Positions 7,250 through 16,390 of a DNA stretch of 16,741 bases are shown in pieces (the stretch's first letter is position 1; the number at the start of each line of letters is the position of its first letter). Source of the stretch: an uncultured Pseudorhodobacter sp. (lineage in GTDB: Bacteria; Pseudomonadota; Alphaproteobacteria; Rhodobacterales; Rhodobacteraceae); the NCBI GenBank assembly GCA_945952425.1, contig CAMFIX010000017.1:1-16741 (forward strand), written 5' to 3'. The translations under genes were made by a program, and so were the position numbers. The notes below the pieces were generated by a model. It ran no database searches and was not told the origin of the DNA. It worked only from the letters and a program-made list of their open reading frames with translations.

Positions 7250-8139
7250 CTGCTTTCTCCATAAGGCCACGCGCCCGCTGCCAAAGCGTCGATGGCCGCC
7301 AAAATCCGCCCGAAACTGTCGCGCGCCCGGGTCACACTGTGGCGGGCGCGCAGATAGCCATGCACGAGCCCGGGCTCGGTGAAACTGACGGCCCTACCGC
7401 CCGCTGCCCGGACCTTGGCCGCATAGGTCTCAGCGTCGTCGCAAAGCGGATCGCATTCTGCGCCAAAAGCGACAGTGGGCGGCAGGCCGGTGAAATCCCT
7501 GGCCACAAGCGGCGAAACCGAGGGGTCAGGCGCCGGGATCGTCCCGCCGTGCCGGATGCCCGCGTAAAAGAGCACATCGGCCCGAGTCAGCATCGGGGCG
7601 TTTTCGTGGGTCAGATAGCTGCCGGTGTGGATGTCTCCCCCCAGGCCCGGATAGATCAAGACCTGGCCGCGCACCGGGGTTTCCCGAGCTACAGCGGCAC
7701 AAAGGTTGCCGCCCGCGCTGTCGCCGGCCAGCACCACATCGCCCAGGGCGCGGACGACGGCCAGGCAATCCTCCAGCGCCGCGGGATGCAGGGCCTCGGG
7801 CGAGAGGCGGTAGTCGACCAGCACCACCCGCCGCCCGGTCGCCTGGGCGATCTCGGCACAGACATCGTCATGGCTGTTCAGCCCGCCGACGACGAAGCCC
7901 CCGCCATGCAGATAGACGACCGCAGGCCCGCGCCCGGGAAAGTCGCGCACCTTCACTCCGGCGATCTCGTGATCCTGCGGCACGGCGGGGTAGTCGCGGT
8001 GAAAGACCGCGCACATCGCGTCGTAAACGCGGCGCTGGCCCGCGATGTCCAAATCCACCGCATCGGGCGGATAGGCGGCATCGGTGGCGCGGATGAAAGC
8101 CCAGGTCTCGGCGTCGATCAGGCGGGAATAATCTGTCAT
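7246..8139 (-). CDS. Alpha/beta hydrolase, HSL (hormone-sensitive-lipase) family esterase
   Basis: This 297-residue soluble protein has the HSL-family oxyanion motif YLHGGGF (HGGG at 78-81), nucleophile serine 141 in AGDSAGG, aspartate 230 in ECDPLCDD, and histidine 260 in LVHGYL, giving a complete catalytic triad. Such enzymes hydrolyse short acyl esters, lactones or related carboxylic esters. Its stop overlaps the start of the class II aldolase-domain gene by four bases. The start at 8139 opens the conserved N-terminal cap (MTDYSRLIDAETWAFI). No good Shine-Dalgarno sequence is visible before it. The longer open frame upstream is out-of-context sequence reading through the divergent gene. 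A joint role in degradation of an ester or lactone-containing compound is inference. Confidence 0.88.
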   Translation of the reverse strand: MTDYSRLIDAETWAFIRATDAAYPPDAVDLDIAGQRRVYDAMCAVFHRDYPAVPQDHEIAGVKVRDFPGRGPAVVYLHGGGFVVGGLNSHDDVCAEIAQATGRRVVLVDYRLSPEALHPAALEDCLAVVRALGDVVLAGDSAGGNLCAAVARETPVRGQVLIYPGLGGDIHTGSYLTHENAPMLTRADVLFYAGIRHGGTIPAPDPSVSPLVARDFTGLPPTVAFGAECDPLCDDAETYAAKVRAAGGRAVSFTEPGLVHGYLRARHSVTRARDSFGRILAAIDALAAGAWPYGESR

Positions 8140-8256
8140 CCGGGCAGTCTGGCGCAAACCGCGCCGCGACACAATCCGCCGCCGAACCGTCGGAGACCCG
8201 CCCCACTTCCGCCCGCATTTGCAGCGAATTTGATCCAAACCGCCATGGAGACCAAG

Positions 8257-8694
8257 ATGCAGCTGATCCACGCCTTTCCCGCCCCGGGGCTTCTGGCCGG
8301 CGCCGGGGTGCGTGCGCTTCTCTTGTCGGGCGAGGGCGAAAATGGCCCCCTTGCGCATCGGCTGACGGCGCTGGGCGCCCGGGTCGAGCTGCAGGGCGAG
8401 CTTTACGCCGCGCTCTCCGACCTTCTGGACGATCCGCAGGGCGCCGGGCTTTTCGTGGTGGATTGCGATACGACCCATGCCGAGGGCATCGCGGGCGTGC
8501 GCCGCGCGATCCATGTGCTGGCCGAGACGGGGCGGCATATCCCGGTGATCCTGATCTCGGGCCAGATTGTGCGGCAGAGCTTTCCCGAGGACCGCCATGC
8601 CCCGGTCGAACTGCGGGCGCCCCTGTCGGCGGTGTCGCTGAAAGTGGGCTATGAACATGCCCTGCGCGATCGGATCGACGTGATTTACGGCTGA
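8257..8694 (+). CDS. Degenerate response-regulator receiver-like protein
   Basis: This 145-residue protein lacks an output domain and looks like a CheY-type receiver fold that has lost part of its chemistry. RALLLSG resembles beta-1. GLFVVDCD ends beta-3 with Asp69 and Asp71 at the phospho-acceptor position. HIPVILISG supplies the beta-4 serine (101). The beta-5 motif reads ELRAPLSAVSL, with Ala121 where receivers have the conserved lysine of a KP motif. ATG 8257 is preferred because GGAG sits 6 bases upstream; the in-frame ATG at 8245 has no site. It may be a stand-alone pseudo-receiver. The fold assignment is by eye only. It is divergent from the hydrolase operon and ends at a strong terminator. 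Confidence 0.7.
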   Translation: MQLIHAFPAPGLLAGAGVRALLLSGEGENGPLAHRLTALGARVELQGELYAALSDLLDDPQGAGLFVVDCDTTHAEGIAGVRRAIHVLAETGRHIPVILISGQIVRQSFPEDRHAPVELRAPLSAVSLKVGYEHALRDRIDVIYG

Positions 8695-8707
8695 AGGCCG
8701 GAACGGA

Positions 8708-8735
8708 AAAGGCGCGGGGAAATCCCCGCGCCTTT
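8708..8735. terminator. Bidirectional intrinsic terminator
   Basis: The 12-bp stem AAAGGCGCGGGG (8708-8719) and CCCCGCGCCTTT (8724-8735) with an AAAT loop lies between the receiver-like gene (stop 8694) and the cold-shock gene (stop 8765), which converge. It can serve both, though the T runs are short. Confidence 0.85.
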
Positions 8736-8764
8736 CGAATTTCGGTGCCCGAAGGCGGCCGACC

Positions 8765-8971
8765 TTACGCCAGCGAGATGTTGATCGCCGATTCGCGGCC
8801 GTCGCGGCCCGATTCGATGTCGAACTGGACGGGCTGGCCGTCCTTCAGCGAGGTCAGGCCGGCGCGTTGCAGCGCGGTGATGTGCACGAACACGTCCTTC
8901 TTGCCGCCTTCCGGGGCAATGAAGCCGTAGCCCTTGGTTTCATTGAACCATTTCACGGTGCCCTTGGCCAT
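8765..8971 (-). CDS. cspA: Cold-shock protein (CspA family)
   Basis: This 68-residue single cold-shock domain has RNP1-like KGYGFI at 13-18 and RNP2-like VFVHI at 27-31, with the aromatic residues Trp8, Phe9, Tyr15, Phe17 and Phe28 that stack on nucleic acid. It is an RNA/ssDNA chaperone. Length and MAKGTVKWFN opening match the family. ATG 8971 is preceded by AGGAG at 8 bases; the longer frame from 8989 has no such support. The 169-base gap upstream allows a long leader, as in cold-inducible csp genes, but cold induction is not shown here. The paralogue could equally be constitutive. Confidence 0.95.
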   Translation of the reverse strand: MAKGTVKWFNETKGYGFIAPEGGKKDVFVHITALQRAGLTSLKDGQPVQFDIESGRDGRESAINISLA

Positions 8972-9081
8972 CGTGAGAACTCCTGTCATAACCCGCCCGC
9001 GGAATGCGGCGGCTCGGCTCAGTCAGCGTTTCGAAAGTCGGGCCGATTGGGCAGACAGGTCGAAGACAACGTAGCGCCCTG

Positions 9082-9110
9082 TATATGCTCGTTTTCGGGG
9101 GCCAAATCAA
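9082..9110 (-). promoter_or_regulatory. Candidate sigma-70-type promoter for the cold-shock gene
   Basis: Reading minus, TTGATT (9110-9105) is followed after 17 bases by CATATA (9087-9082). Transcription would start near 9075 and give a leader of about 100 nt, which fits csp-type genes. Boxes match the consensus only in part. Confidence 0.4.
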
Positions 9111-9118
9111 GGCCCCCG
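9096..9118. other. GC-rich hairpin downstream of the DUF465 gene
   Basis: CGGGGGCC (9096-9103) and GGCCCCCG (9111-9118) form an 8-bp stem around AAATCAA. It lies 23 bases beyond the end of the minus-strand DUF465 gene. No T run follows in that direction, so it could be a weak terminator. Its loop contains the proposed -35 box of the cold-shock promoter. Confidence 0.45.
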
Positions 9119-9140
9119 ATGGGTTTTGGCCTTGCAGGCC

Positions 9141-9374
9141 TCAGGCGAGCGCCCGGGCGATCTGGTCTTTCAGCGACAGGCGCAGGCGACGGAGGCGCTG
9201 TTCCTCCTCTTCGGAAATCGCCTCGATGCGGGTTTCGGCCCGGTGCAGCGCGCGGTTCACGTCGTGGTAGCTGTCGGCAAGCTTGCGGAAATGCTCGTCG
9301 GCAGAGCGCAGCGCGGCGATGGTCTCGGCCTTGGCGGGGAATTCCTCGTGCAGCTCGTGCGGGGTGTTGGACAT
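9141..9374 (-). CDS. DUF465/YdcH-like small protein
   Basis: This 77-residue protein is almost entirely charged helix: HELHEEFPAKAETIAALRS, FRKLADSYHDVNRALHRAE, then a run of glutamates and arginines ending in LRRLRLSLKDQIARAL. The pattern of an H-x-L-x-x-E-F start, a central F..L...YH..N..IHR-like helix and a basic C-terminal K...D helix matches DUF465 (PF04325, E. coli YdcH), a two-helix hairpin of unknown function. AAGGAGAG precedes ATG 9374. A candidate FNR box lies about 55 bases upstream, with a TCTTAT -10-like element correctly spaced (9398-9393). Confidence 0.88.
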   Translation of the reverse strand: MSNTPHELHEEFPAKAETIAALRSADEHFRKLADSYHDVNRALHRAETRIEAISEEEEQRLRRLRLSLKDQIARALA

Positions 9375-9422
9375 GGGTCTCTCCTTTCCCACATAAGATG
9401 CAACCCCGCCCCGCCGGATGCC

Positions 9423-9436
9423 TTGACCTGCGTCAA
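9423..9436. promoter_or_regulatory. Candidate FNR/CRP-family binding box
   Basis: TTGACCTGCGTCAA is a perfect TTGAC-N4-GTCAA palindrome (extended to CTTGAC...GTCAAG). This matches the FnrL/FnrP/DNR-type half-sites of Rhodobacteraceae. It sits between the divergent DUF465 gene (ATG 9374) and the ABC exporter (ATG 9502). The distance of 34 bases to TCTTAT on the minus strand resembles a class II activated promoter; the plus side has a weaker -10 candidate. Binding by an oxygen- or nitric-oxide-sensing regulator is inference. Confidence 0.6.
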
Positions 9437-9501
9437 GCCGGGTTTGCGCTTGGGCCCCATCTGCGCTAAGCCGCCTCAAACCCGAACGGAGCCCTGAACG
9501 G

Positions 9502-11298
<1,797 letters not shown>

Positions 11299-12505
11299 AG
11301 GCCCAGCACCCGCTCGATGGCGGCATCCAAGAGCCCGCTGGCCGAGGGCCTTGCCAGCCCCGCCGCCCAAAGTGCGCCGAGGTGCTGGCTGACCAAGGTC
11401 TCGGGGATCGCCCTGTCGCCCAGCCTTTGCAGCACCTGCGCCGCCGCGGCAGCCGCGGGGGCCTGCGTCCAGTAATAGCGGATGCGGTCGGAATAAGAGA
11501 AATGCCGCATCAGCCGCTGTTCCGCCGCCGTGCCGGGATAGTATTTCGCCCAGTGCCTGGGGTCCGACAGCATCAGGGCCTCCATCGCCGCATGGATCGC
11601 GGGCGGCTGACCGTCGAGTTCCGCGGCGATCAGGTCCAGGCCATAGAGGGCCTCGCGCAGGGCAAAGGTCAGCCAGGGGCCGACCTTCAGGATGGCAAAA
11701 CCGTCGCGGACCAGGGCGGTCAAAGCCTCCACCGTCTGGTAATCGGTCGAATGCGCCTCGTAGACCATGCCTTCCGGCGCCGCTGCCGACAAGGCGCGGG
11801 CCTTTTCCGGCGCATAAGCCACCACGTTCTGGTTGCCGAACTCCACCCCGGGCTGGACGACCAGCCCGATGGCGCGCGAAAAGGCGTCCTGCAGCCCGGC
11901 CTTGGTGAAGGCCGCACGATGCACCTCCACCGTCTGCCGCGCCGCAGAGGGAGAGGTCACCTCCAGCGTATCCACATGGTGCAAGGCGCCGCCCGGCACC
12001 GGCACTTCGGTGCCGATGACATAGGCGGGCTTGCCGAACTTTTCCGCCACCGCCGCCAGCCGCGCCGCCCGTTCGGCGGTGACCTCATCGGCCAGGGCCT
12101 CGGGTTCCCCGGCACAACCCATCGAGCAATCCAGGTGGATCTTGGTGAACCCCGCCGCCGCGTAATCGGCGACCATCGCACAGGCTTTCTCCATCGCGGC
12201 TTCGGGCGCCAGATGCTTCCACGGGTTCGGCCCCAGGTGATCGCCGCCCAGGATCAGCTGCGCGGTATCGAACCCCTCCGCCGCCGCGATCCCCTCGACA
12301 AAGCGGCGGAAGTCGGCGGGGGTCATGCCGGTATAGCCGCCGTCCTGGTTGACCTGGTTGCAGGTCGCCTCGATCAGGACCGGCCCCTTGGCCCCCCGCA
12401 GTGCCGCCGCGATCACCCGCGGATGCGCCGAACAGACCGAGGTGATGCCGATCTGGCCGCGCCGGGCGGGAAGCGAGAGAAGAAAGGGATGGGTCATGGT
12501 ATCCT

Positions 12506-12559
12506 CCTGCAACGATCAGTAACGCTCAAAAATCCGATTGACAAGGATCGTTTTGCAGG
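12506..12559. promoter_or_regulatory. Candidate operator/promoter of the divergent GatZ/KbaZ and DeoR genes
   Basis: CCTGCAACGATC (12506-12517) is mirrored by GATCGTTTTGCAGG (12546-12559), an inverted repeat with a 2-base insertion. AACGATC recurs as AACGCTC 10 bases later (12521), so three half-sites of the same sequence are present in the 76-base gap. TTGACA at 12538-12543 could be a -35 box toward the DeoR gene, and TTGTCA (12544-12539) one toward GatZ/KbaZ, but both -10 regions are poor. DeoR-family proteins commonly bind such repeats in their own promoter; autoregulation is inference. Confidence 0.55.
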
Positions 12560-12573
12560 GGAAACCCGGGGGC

Positions 12574-13344
12574 ATGAAATCCGAACGCGCCGCCACGATC
12601 CGCCGTTACCTGCACGCGCATGGCCCCTCGCCCATCGCCGCGCTGGCCGAGGCGACGGGGGCCTCGCTGCCCACCTTGCGCCGCGACCTGGCGGAGATGG
12701 AGGCGCAGGGCCTGATCGCCCGCGACCATGGCGGGGCGCGGCTGGCCGACAGCCACCTGCGCGAGGCCGCCTTCGAGGCGCGCGAAAGCGTGGCCCTGGC
12801 CGAAAAGCGCGCCATCGCCGCCGCCGCGCATGGCTTGCTGACGCCGGGCGCGACGGTGTTCCTGGATGCCGGGACGACCGTGTTGCAACTCGCCCGCCGC
12901 ATCCGGGCCGAGCCCTTGCCCCTGTCGGTCTTTACCAATTGCCTGCCCATCGCCCAGACCCTGGCCGAGGCGCCCGGGGTGAAAGTGACCCTTTTGGGCG
13001 GCGCTTACCGTCCCGAGAATGCCTCGATCACCGGGCCTTTGGCCGAGGCCATGCTGGAGGGCCTTTGGGTGCAGCACCTGTTCCTGGGTTGCGGCGCGGT
13101 GGATGGGGCGGGGATGCTGTCCTCGGCCGACGAATCCGAGGCGCGGCTGAATGCGCGGATGCTGACCCGGGCGGCATCGGCCACGCTCTTGGCGGATGCG
13201 TCGAAATTCGGGCCCCGGCTGACCTATGCCTTCGCCCCCGTCGCGGCGCTTGCCCGCATCGTCACCACCGACCTGCCCCCGGCCACCGAAAGCGCGTTGC
13301 GCGCCGTGGGGCCAGAGCTGATCCTCACACGGAGCCCGTCATGA
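12574..13344 (+). CDS. DeoR-family transcriptional regulator (AgaR/GatR-like)
   Basis: This 256-residue protein has an N-terminal DeoR winged helix-turn-helix (about 4-58; LPTLRRDLAEMEAQGLIARDHGGARL) and a C-terminal DeoRC sensor with AGTT (D98AGTT), FTNCLPIAQTL, LLGGAYRPENASITGPLAEAM and FLGCGAVDGAGM. It senses a phosphorylated sugar and usually represses. ATG 12574 begins the helix-turn-helix; the longer frame from 12538 has no Shine-Dalgarno sequence. It is followed directly by the SIS gene (4-base ATGA overlap), so the two are co-translated. With GatZ/KbaZ divergent, it probably controls both units. Confidence 0.9.
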   Translation: MKSERAATIRRYLHAHGPSPIAALAEATGASLPTLRRDLAEMEAQGLIARDHGGARLADSHLREAAFEARESVALAEKRAIAAAAHGLLTPGATVFLDAGTTVLQLARRIRAEPLPLSVFTNCLPIAQTLAEAPGVKVTLLGGAYRPENASITGPLAEAMLEGLWVQHLFLGCGAVDGAGMLSSADESEARLNARMLTRAASATLLADASKFGPRLTYAFAPVAALARIVTTDLPPATESALRAVGPELILTRSPS

Positions 13345-14282
13345 ATGTCACCGAAAAAGTCATCCGCGAACAATTCGCCTTCTGGGAGGGCGTGCTGACC
13401 TGCGCCCTGCCGGAGGTGAAGGCCAAGACCGTCGTCGTCACCGGCTGCGGCACGTCTTATTACCTCGCCCAATCCATCGCGGCGGCCTTCAATGCCGCGG
13501 GCCAGACGGCGCTGGCGGTGCCCGGCGGCGAATGGGCGCGGCGCATGGGCAGCTACCTGGCCGACCGCGAGGGCGCCTTGGTGATCGGCCTCTCGCGCTC
13601 GGGCACCACGACCGAGACGGTGCAGGCGGTCGAGGCCTCGCGTCGCGCGGGCCTGCCGACCTTGGCGATCTCTTGCGAGGAGGGCTCCACCATCCTGAAG
13701 GCGGCGGACCGGGCGATCTATCTGCCCACCCATGCCGAGGAAGGCATCGTGATGAGCGTCTCGGCCAGCCTGATGCTGATCGCGGGGCTGCGGCTGGCGG
13801 GGGTGACGCCTGCGGATGCGGGCGCGGCCGCTGCGGCGATGGCCGCGGTCGAGGGCGCTGATGGGCTGCTGCAGGGGCGGCGCCATTTCGTCTATCTCGG
13901 CGCCGGGCCGATGTATGGCGCGGCCTGCGAGGGGGGCTTGAAGCTGATGGAGATGTCGATCAGCTTCTCCCAGGCCTTCCATCCGCTGGAATACCGCCAC
14001 GGGCCGATCAGCCTGATCGACGAAGGCTCTGTCGTGGTGATGCTCTATTCGGCCGAGACGGCGGCGGAAGAGGCCAAGGTCGTGGCCGAGGTGCAGGCCA
14101 AGGGCGCGAAAGTCGTGGGCTTCGGCGGCCCGGGGGATCTGTCGGTGAGCTTGGCCACGACGGGCCCGGCGCGTGCGGTGGAGGTTCTGCCGGCGCTGCA
14201 GCTGTTGGGCGAGAAGGTCGCGCTGCTGAAAGGGCTCGACACCTCGCAGCCCCGGCATCTGACCAAGGTCGTGGTGCTGTAG
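13341..14282 (+). CDS. SIS-domain sugar-phosphate isomerase/deaminase (AgaS/GlmS-isomerase/FrlB type)
   Basis: This 313-residue protein has two SIS domains. The first has VVTGCGTSYYLA (35-43) and GLSRSGTTTETVQA (83-96); the second has YLGAGPMYGAACEGGLKLMEMS and EYRHGPISLID, whose EYRHGP matches the catalytic region of the GlmS isomerase domain (ELKHGP). No glutaminase or kinase domain is present. The family converts amino-sugar or keto-amine phosphates, for example galactosamine 6-phosphate to tagatose 6-phosphate plus ammonia (AgaS) or fructoselysine 6-phosphate deglycation (FrlB). AgaS of E. coli is longer (about 384), so FrlB- or GlmS-like is equally possible. GGAG is 6 bases before ATG 13341, which overlaps the DeoR stop. 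The TAG stop lies inside a palindromic repeat. Confidence 0.88.
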   Translation: MNVTEKVIREQFAFWEGVLTCALPEVKAKTVVVTGCGTSYYLAQSIAAAFNAAGQTALAVPGGEWARRMGSYLADREGALVIGLSRSGTTTETVQAVEASRRAGLPTLAISCEEGSTILKAADRAIYLPTHAEEGIVMSVSASLMLIAGLRLAGVTPADAGAAAAAMAAVEGADGLLQGRRHFVYLGAGPMYGAACEGGLKLMEMSISFSQAFHPLEYRHGPISLIDEGSVVVMLYSAETAAEEAKVVAEVQAKGAKVVGFGGPGDLSVSLATTGPARAVEVLPALQLLGEKVALLKGLDTSQPRHLTKVVVL

Positions 14283-14331
14283 GTCGGGGACACCCCGACG
14301 CACCGGAGAGTCGGGGCAGGCCCCGACCTAC
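14279..14331. repeat. GTAGGTCGGGG palindromic repeat, copies in inverted pair
   Basis: GTAGGTCGGGG (14279-14289) is followed by CCCCGAC (14293-14299), then GTCGGGG (14310-14316) and CCCCGACCTAC (14321-14331). The outer arms pair perfectly over 11 bases, and each half can also fold on itself. The first copy contains the TAG stop of the SIS gene. The motif resembles dispersed palindromic repeats of Rhodobacteraceae. Confidence 0.8.
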
Positions 14332-14345
14332 GAAAACTCCGCCCC

Positions 14346-14367
14346 GTAGGTCGGGGGTTACCCCGAC
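14346..14367. repeat. Further GTAGGTCGGGG repeat copy
   Basis: GTAGGTCGGGG (14346-14356), a GTTA-type loop and CCCCGAC (14361-14367) repeat the element seen just upstream. It ends 7 bases before the DUF4432 stop (TAA, read at 14377-14375), so the cluster fills the gap between two convergent genes and may act as a transcription stop for both. Confidence 0.8.
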
Positions 14368-14374
14368 TCTGCGC

Positions 14375-15388
14375 TTACCGATCTTCCGACCCGAACCGCA
14401 ATTCGGTGCGGAACTTTTCCCCCGGCTGCAGCCAGATCACCTGACCCTCGCGCAGCGCCGCCGCCTTGCCGTCGGGTCGGGCGGTGGCGGGCAAGGCGAA
14501 GCCCATGGCTTGAAAGCCTGAGTGCCGCGCCATCCAGCGCACCAGATGCGGCAGGTCGGCGGGTCTCCAGGCGACGACGTCCGCCGCATCCCCCAAGGCC
14601 TGGCGGGCCTCGCTCCAGCCATCCGCCCCGGCCTCGGGCGCAAGGGTCAGCACCATGTCGCGCACTTCGGATTCCGGACCCGGCACGTTGCGGTGATGGG
14701 CCGGGTCCGCCTCCAGCGCCGCATACCAGGCCAGGGCCGCCGCGCTGTCCTGCGCATTCGGCGCCCGGCGGTGGATCGTCCGGTCGTCCTTTTGCCCATC
14801 GCTCAGCCGCGCGCCCACCATCGGGCGGAAGTTGACATGGGCCATGTAGAAACAAGGCATCACCGTGCCGCCGGTGTTCTCGATCTCGACGGCCAGGTGA
14901 AACAGGCTGCCCCTTTCGTAAAGCCGCAAGGCCGGGCGGAAGGCGAAGGCGGGGCCATAGGCGAGACGCTCTTCGGCCAGGCCCGACAGTTCGACATAGG
15001 CGCCCTGGGCATCCGCGCCGAAGTGCAGCGCAGCGGTGGAGAAGGGCATGTTCGGCAATTCGCCATGCAGCGGGTGGTCGTCCTCGGGCGCGGGGTTGCC
15101 AAGCGCAGTGCCGCCGCAATGCAGGAAATAGGCGCCATAGGTGCGCAGGTAATCGCGGGTGGGCTGCGGCGCCGCAAACCCCGTCTCCATCGTCAGGCGG
15201 CGGCCGTGGAAGGTGGCGTCCCAGACCTGCTGGCCCTGGAAGGGCAAAAGGACCACGCGGCCCGCGCCATTCTCGACCTCCAGCGCCGCAACGCCGGTCG
15301 GATAGGTGAAGGCCCGGACCGAGATGGCGCCGTGGCGGGCCAGCAGGCGGTCGGCGAACTGGTCGGGATAGAGCGGGATCGTGGTCAT
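14375..15388 (-). CDS. DUF4432 aldose-1-epimerase-like protein
   Basis: This 337-residue soluble protein belongs to the galactose-mutarotase-like superfamily, DUF4432 (PF14486). Landmarks are LLPFQGQQVWDATFHGRRLTMET, YGAYFLHCGGTALGNPAPEDDHPLHGELP with the conserved H-x-GELP-type motif, and FYMAHVNFRPMVGA in the C-terminal half. The family probably binds or epimerises a sugar or sugar derivative; no specific reaction has been established, and a complete aldose-epimerase catalytic set is not obvious by eye. The start at 15388 follows the LacI stop by 6 bases (two-gene operon), with a weak GAG-type site. It ends at the palindromic repeat cluster. Confidence 0.85.
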   Translation of the reverse strand: MTTIPLYPDQFADRLLARHGAISVRAFTYPTGVAALEVENGAGRVVLLPFQGQQVWDATFHGRRLTMETGFAAPQPTRDYLRTYGAYFLHCGGTALGNPAPEDDHPLHGELPNMPFSTAALHFGADAQGAYVELSGLAEERLAYGPAFAFRPALRLYERGSLFHLAVEIENTGGTVMPCFYMAHVNFRPMVGARLSDGQKDDRTIHRRAPNAQDSAAALAWYAALEADPAHHRNVPGPESEVRDMVLTLAPEAGADGWSEARQALGDAADVVAWRPADLPHLVRWMARHSGFQAMGFALPATARPDGKAAALREGQVIWLQPGEKFRTELRFGSEDR

Positions 15389-15394
15389 GACGGC

Positions 15395-16390
15395 TTACTC
15401 GTCGGGGATGTTCTCGCGGAAGATCATATGCTGGCGCGGCGGGATCGGGATATAGGTTTCGCCGCGCAGGGCCGCGGTCAGGCAGGCCAGGGCCTCGCGC
15501 GCCTCGACCCGCGGGTTCTGGTCGATCACCGCATCCATCGTGCCATCCAAGAGCAGCGCCTTGTTGCCCGGCGTCGCCTCGTGGCCGATCAGCACCACGC
15601 GCCCCGCCAGCCCGCGGTCCTTCAGCGCCCGGCCGATGCCATAGCTGCCGGCGCCGACATTGTAGATGGCGGCGAGGTCAGGGTGACGGTCGATCAGCGC
15701 CAGGGTCTCGGCGCGGGCCTTCTCGCGGTCGTCCAGCATCTCGCGCAGCTCGACCACCTCCAGCGCCGGGAAATCCTCGTGCAGCACCTGGCGGAAGCCC
15801 ATCTCGCGCTCTTGATGCCCGCGGTAGCTCAGCGAGCCCGCCATCAGCGCCACCTTGGCCGGACCCCGCCCCAGGAAGCGGCCCATGACATAGCCCGCCA
15901 GCCGCCCCGCCTGCGCATTGTCGGTGCCGATATAGGCCAGCCGCGGGGTGGACTGGATGTCGGAGCACAAGGTCACCACCTTCACCCCCGCGGCGCACAA
16001 CCCCCGGATCGCCTCGCGCACCAGGGGATGGTCCAGCGCGATGACCCCCAGCCCGTCGACCGTGCCGTTCAGCCCGGCGATACGGGCGGCCAAGGCGCCG
16101 GGGTCAAAGCCCTCGAAGGTCTCGACCCGGGTTTGCGTGCCTTCGGGCGCCTGGGCCTCGATCTGCGCGGCCAGCATCTGGATGAAGGTGTTGGTTCCTT
16201 GCGGAAGCAAAAACGCCAACCGCAGCGGAGGCTCTTCGGCGCCGGGGATATAGCCCAGCCGCCGGGCGACCTGCAGGACATGGGCGCGGGTATGGTCCTT
16301 CACCCCCGGCCGGTCGTTCAGCACGCGGTCGACCGTGGCGGGCGAGACCCCGGCCTGGCGGGAAATGTCGGTCAGGGTGGCGCGCGGCAT
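15395..16390 (-). CDS. LacI-family transcriptional regulator
   Basis: This 331-residue regulator has an N-terminal LacI helix-turn-helix with hinge (TLTDISRQAGVSPATVDRVLNDRPGV, about 5-30, then HVLQVARRLGY) and a periplasmic-binding-protein-like effector domain beginning LRLAFLLPQGTNTFI. Its C-terminal part, LIGHEATPGNKALLLDGTMDAVIDQNP, is typical of the type that senses a sugar or polyol. GAGGAGG precedes ATG 16390 at 5 bases. It forms an operon with the DUF4432 gene and is divergent from the gene that should begin at the right edge, whose promoter carries possible operator sites. The effector is unknown. Confidence 0.92.
   Translation of the reverse strand: MPRATLTDISRQAGVSPATVDRVLNDRPGVKDHTRAHVLQVARRLGYIPGAEEPPLRLAFLLPQGTNTFIQMLAAQIEAQAPEGTQTRVETFEGFDPGALAARIAGLNGTVDGLGVIALDHPLVREAIRGLCAAGVKVVTLCSDIQSTPRLAYIGTDNAQAGRLAGYVMGRFLGRGPAKVALMAGSLSYRGHQEREMGFRQVLHEDFPALEVVELREMLDDREKARAETLALIDRHPDLAAIYNVGAGSYGIGRALKDRGLAGRVVLIGHEATPGNKALLLDGTMDAVIDQNPRVEAREALACLTAALRGETYIPIPPRQHMIFRENIPDE

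Noticed and set aside
11382..13340. Open frame running into the SIS gene, across GatZ/KbaZ antisense and DeoR
   Set aside because: No family motifs before the SIS start, and two real genes occupy the region. The SIS ATG has its own GGAG site.
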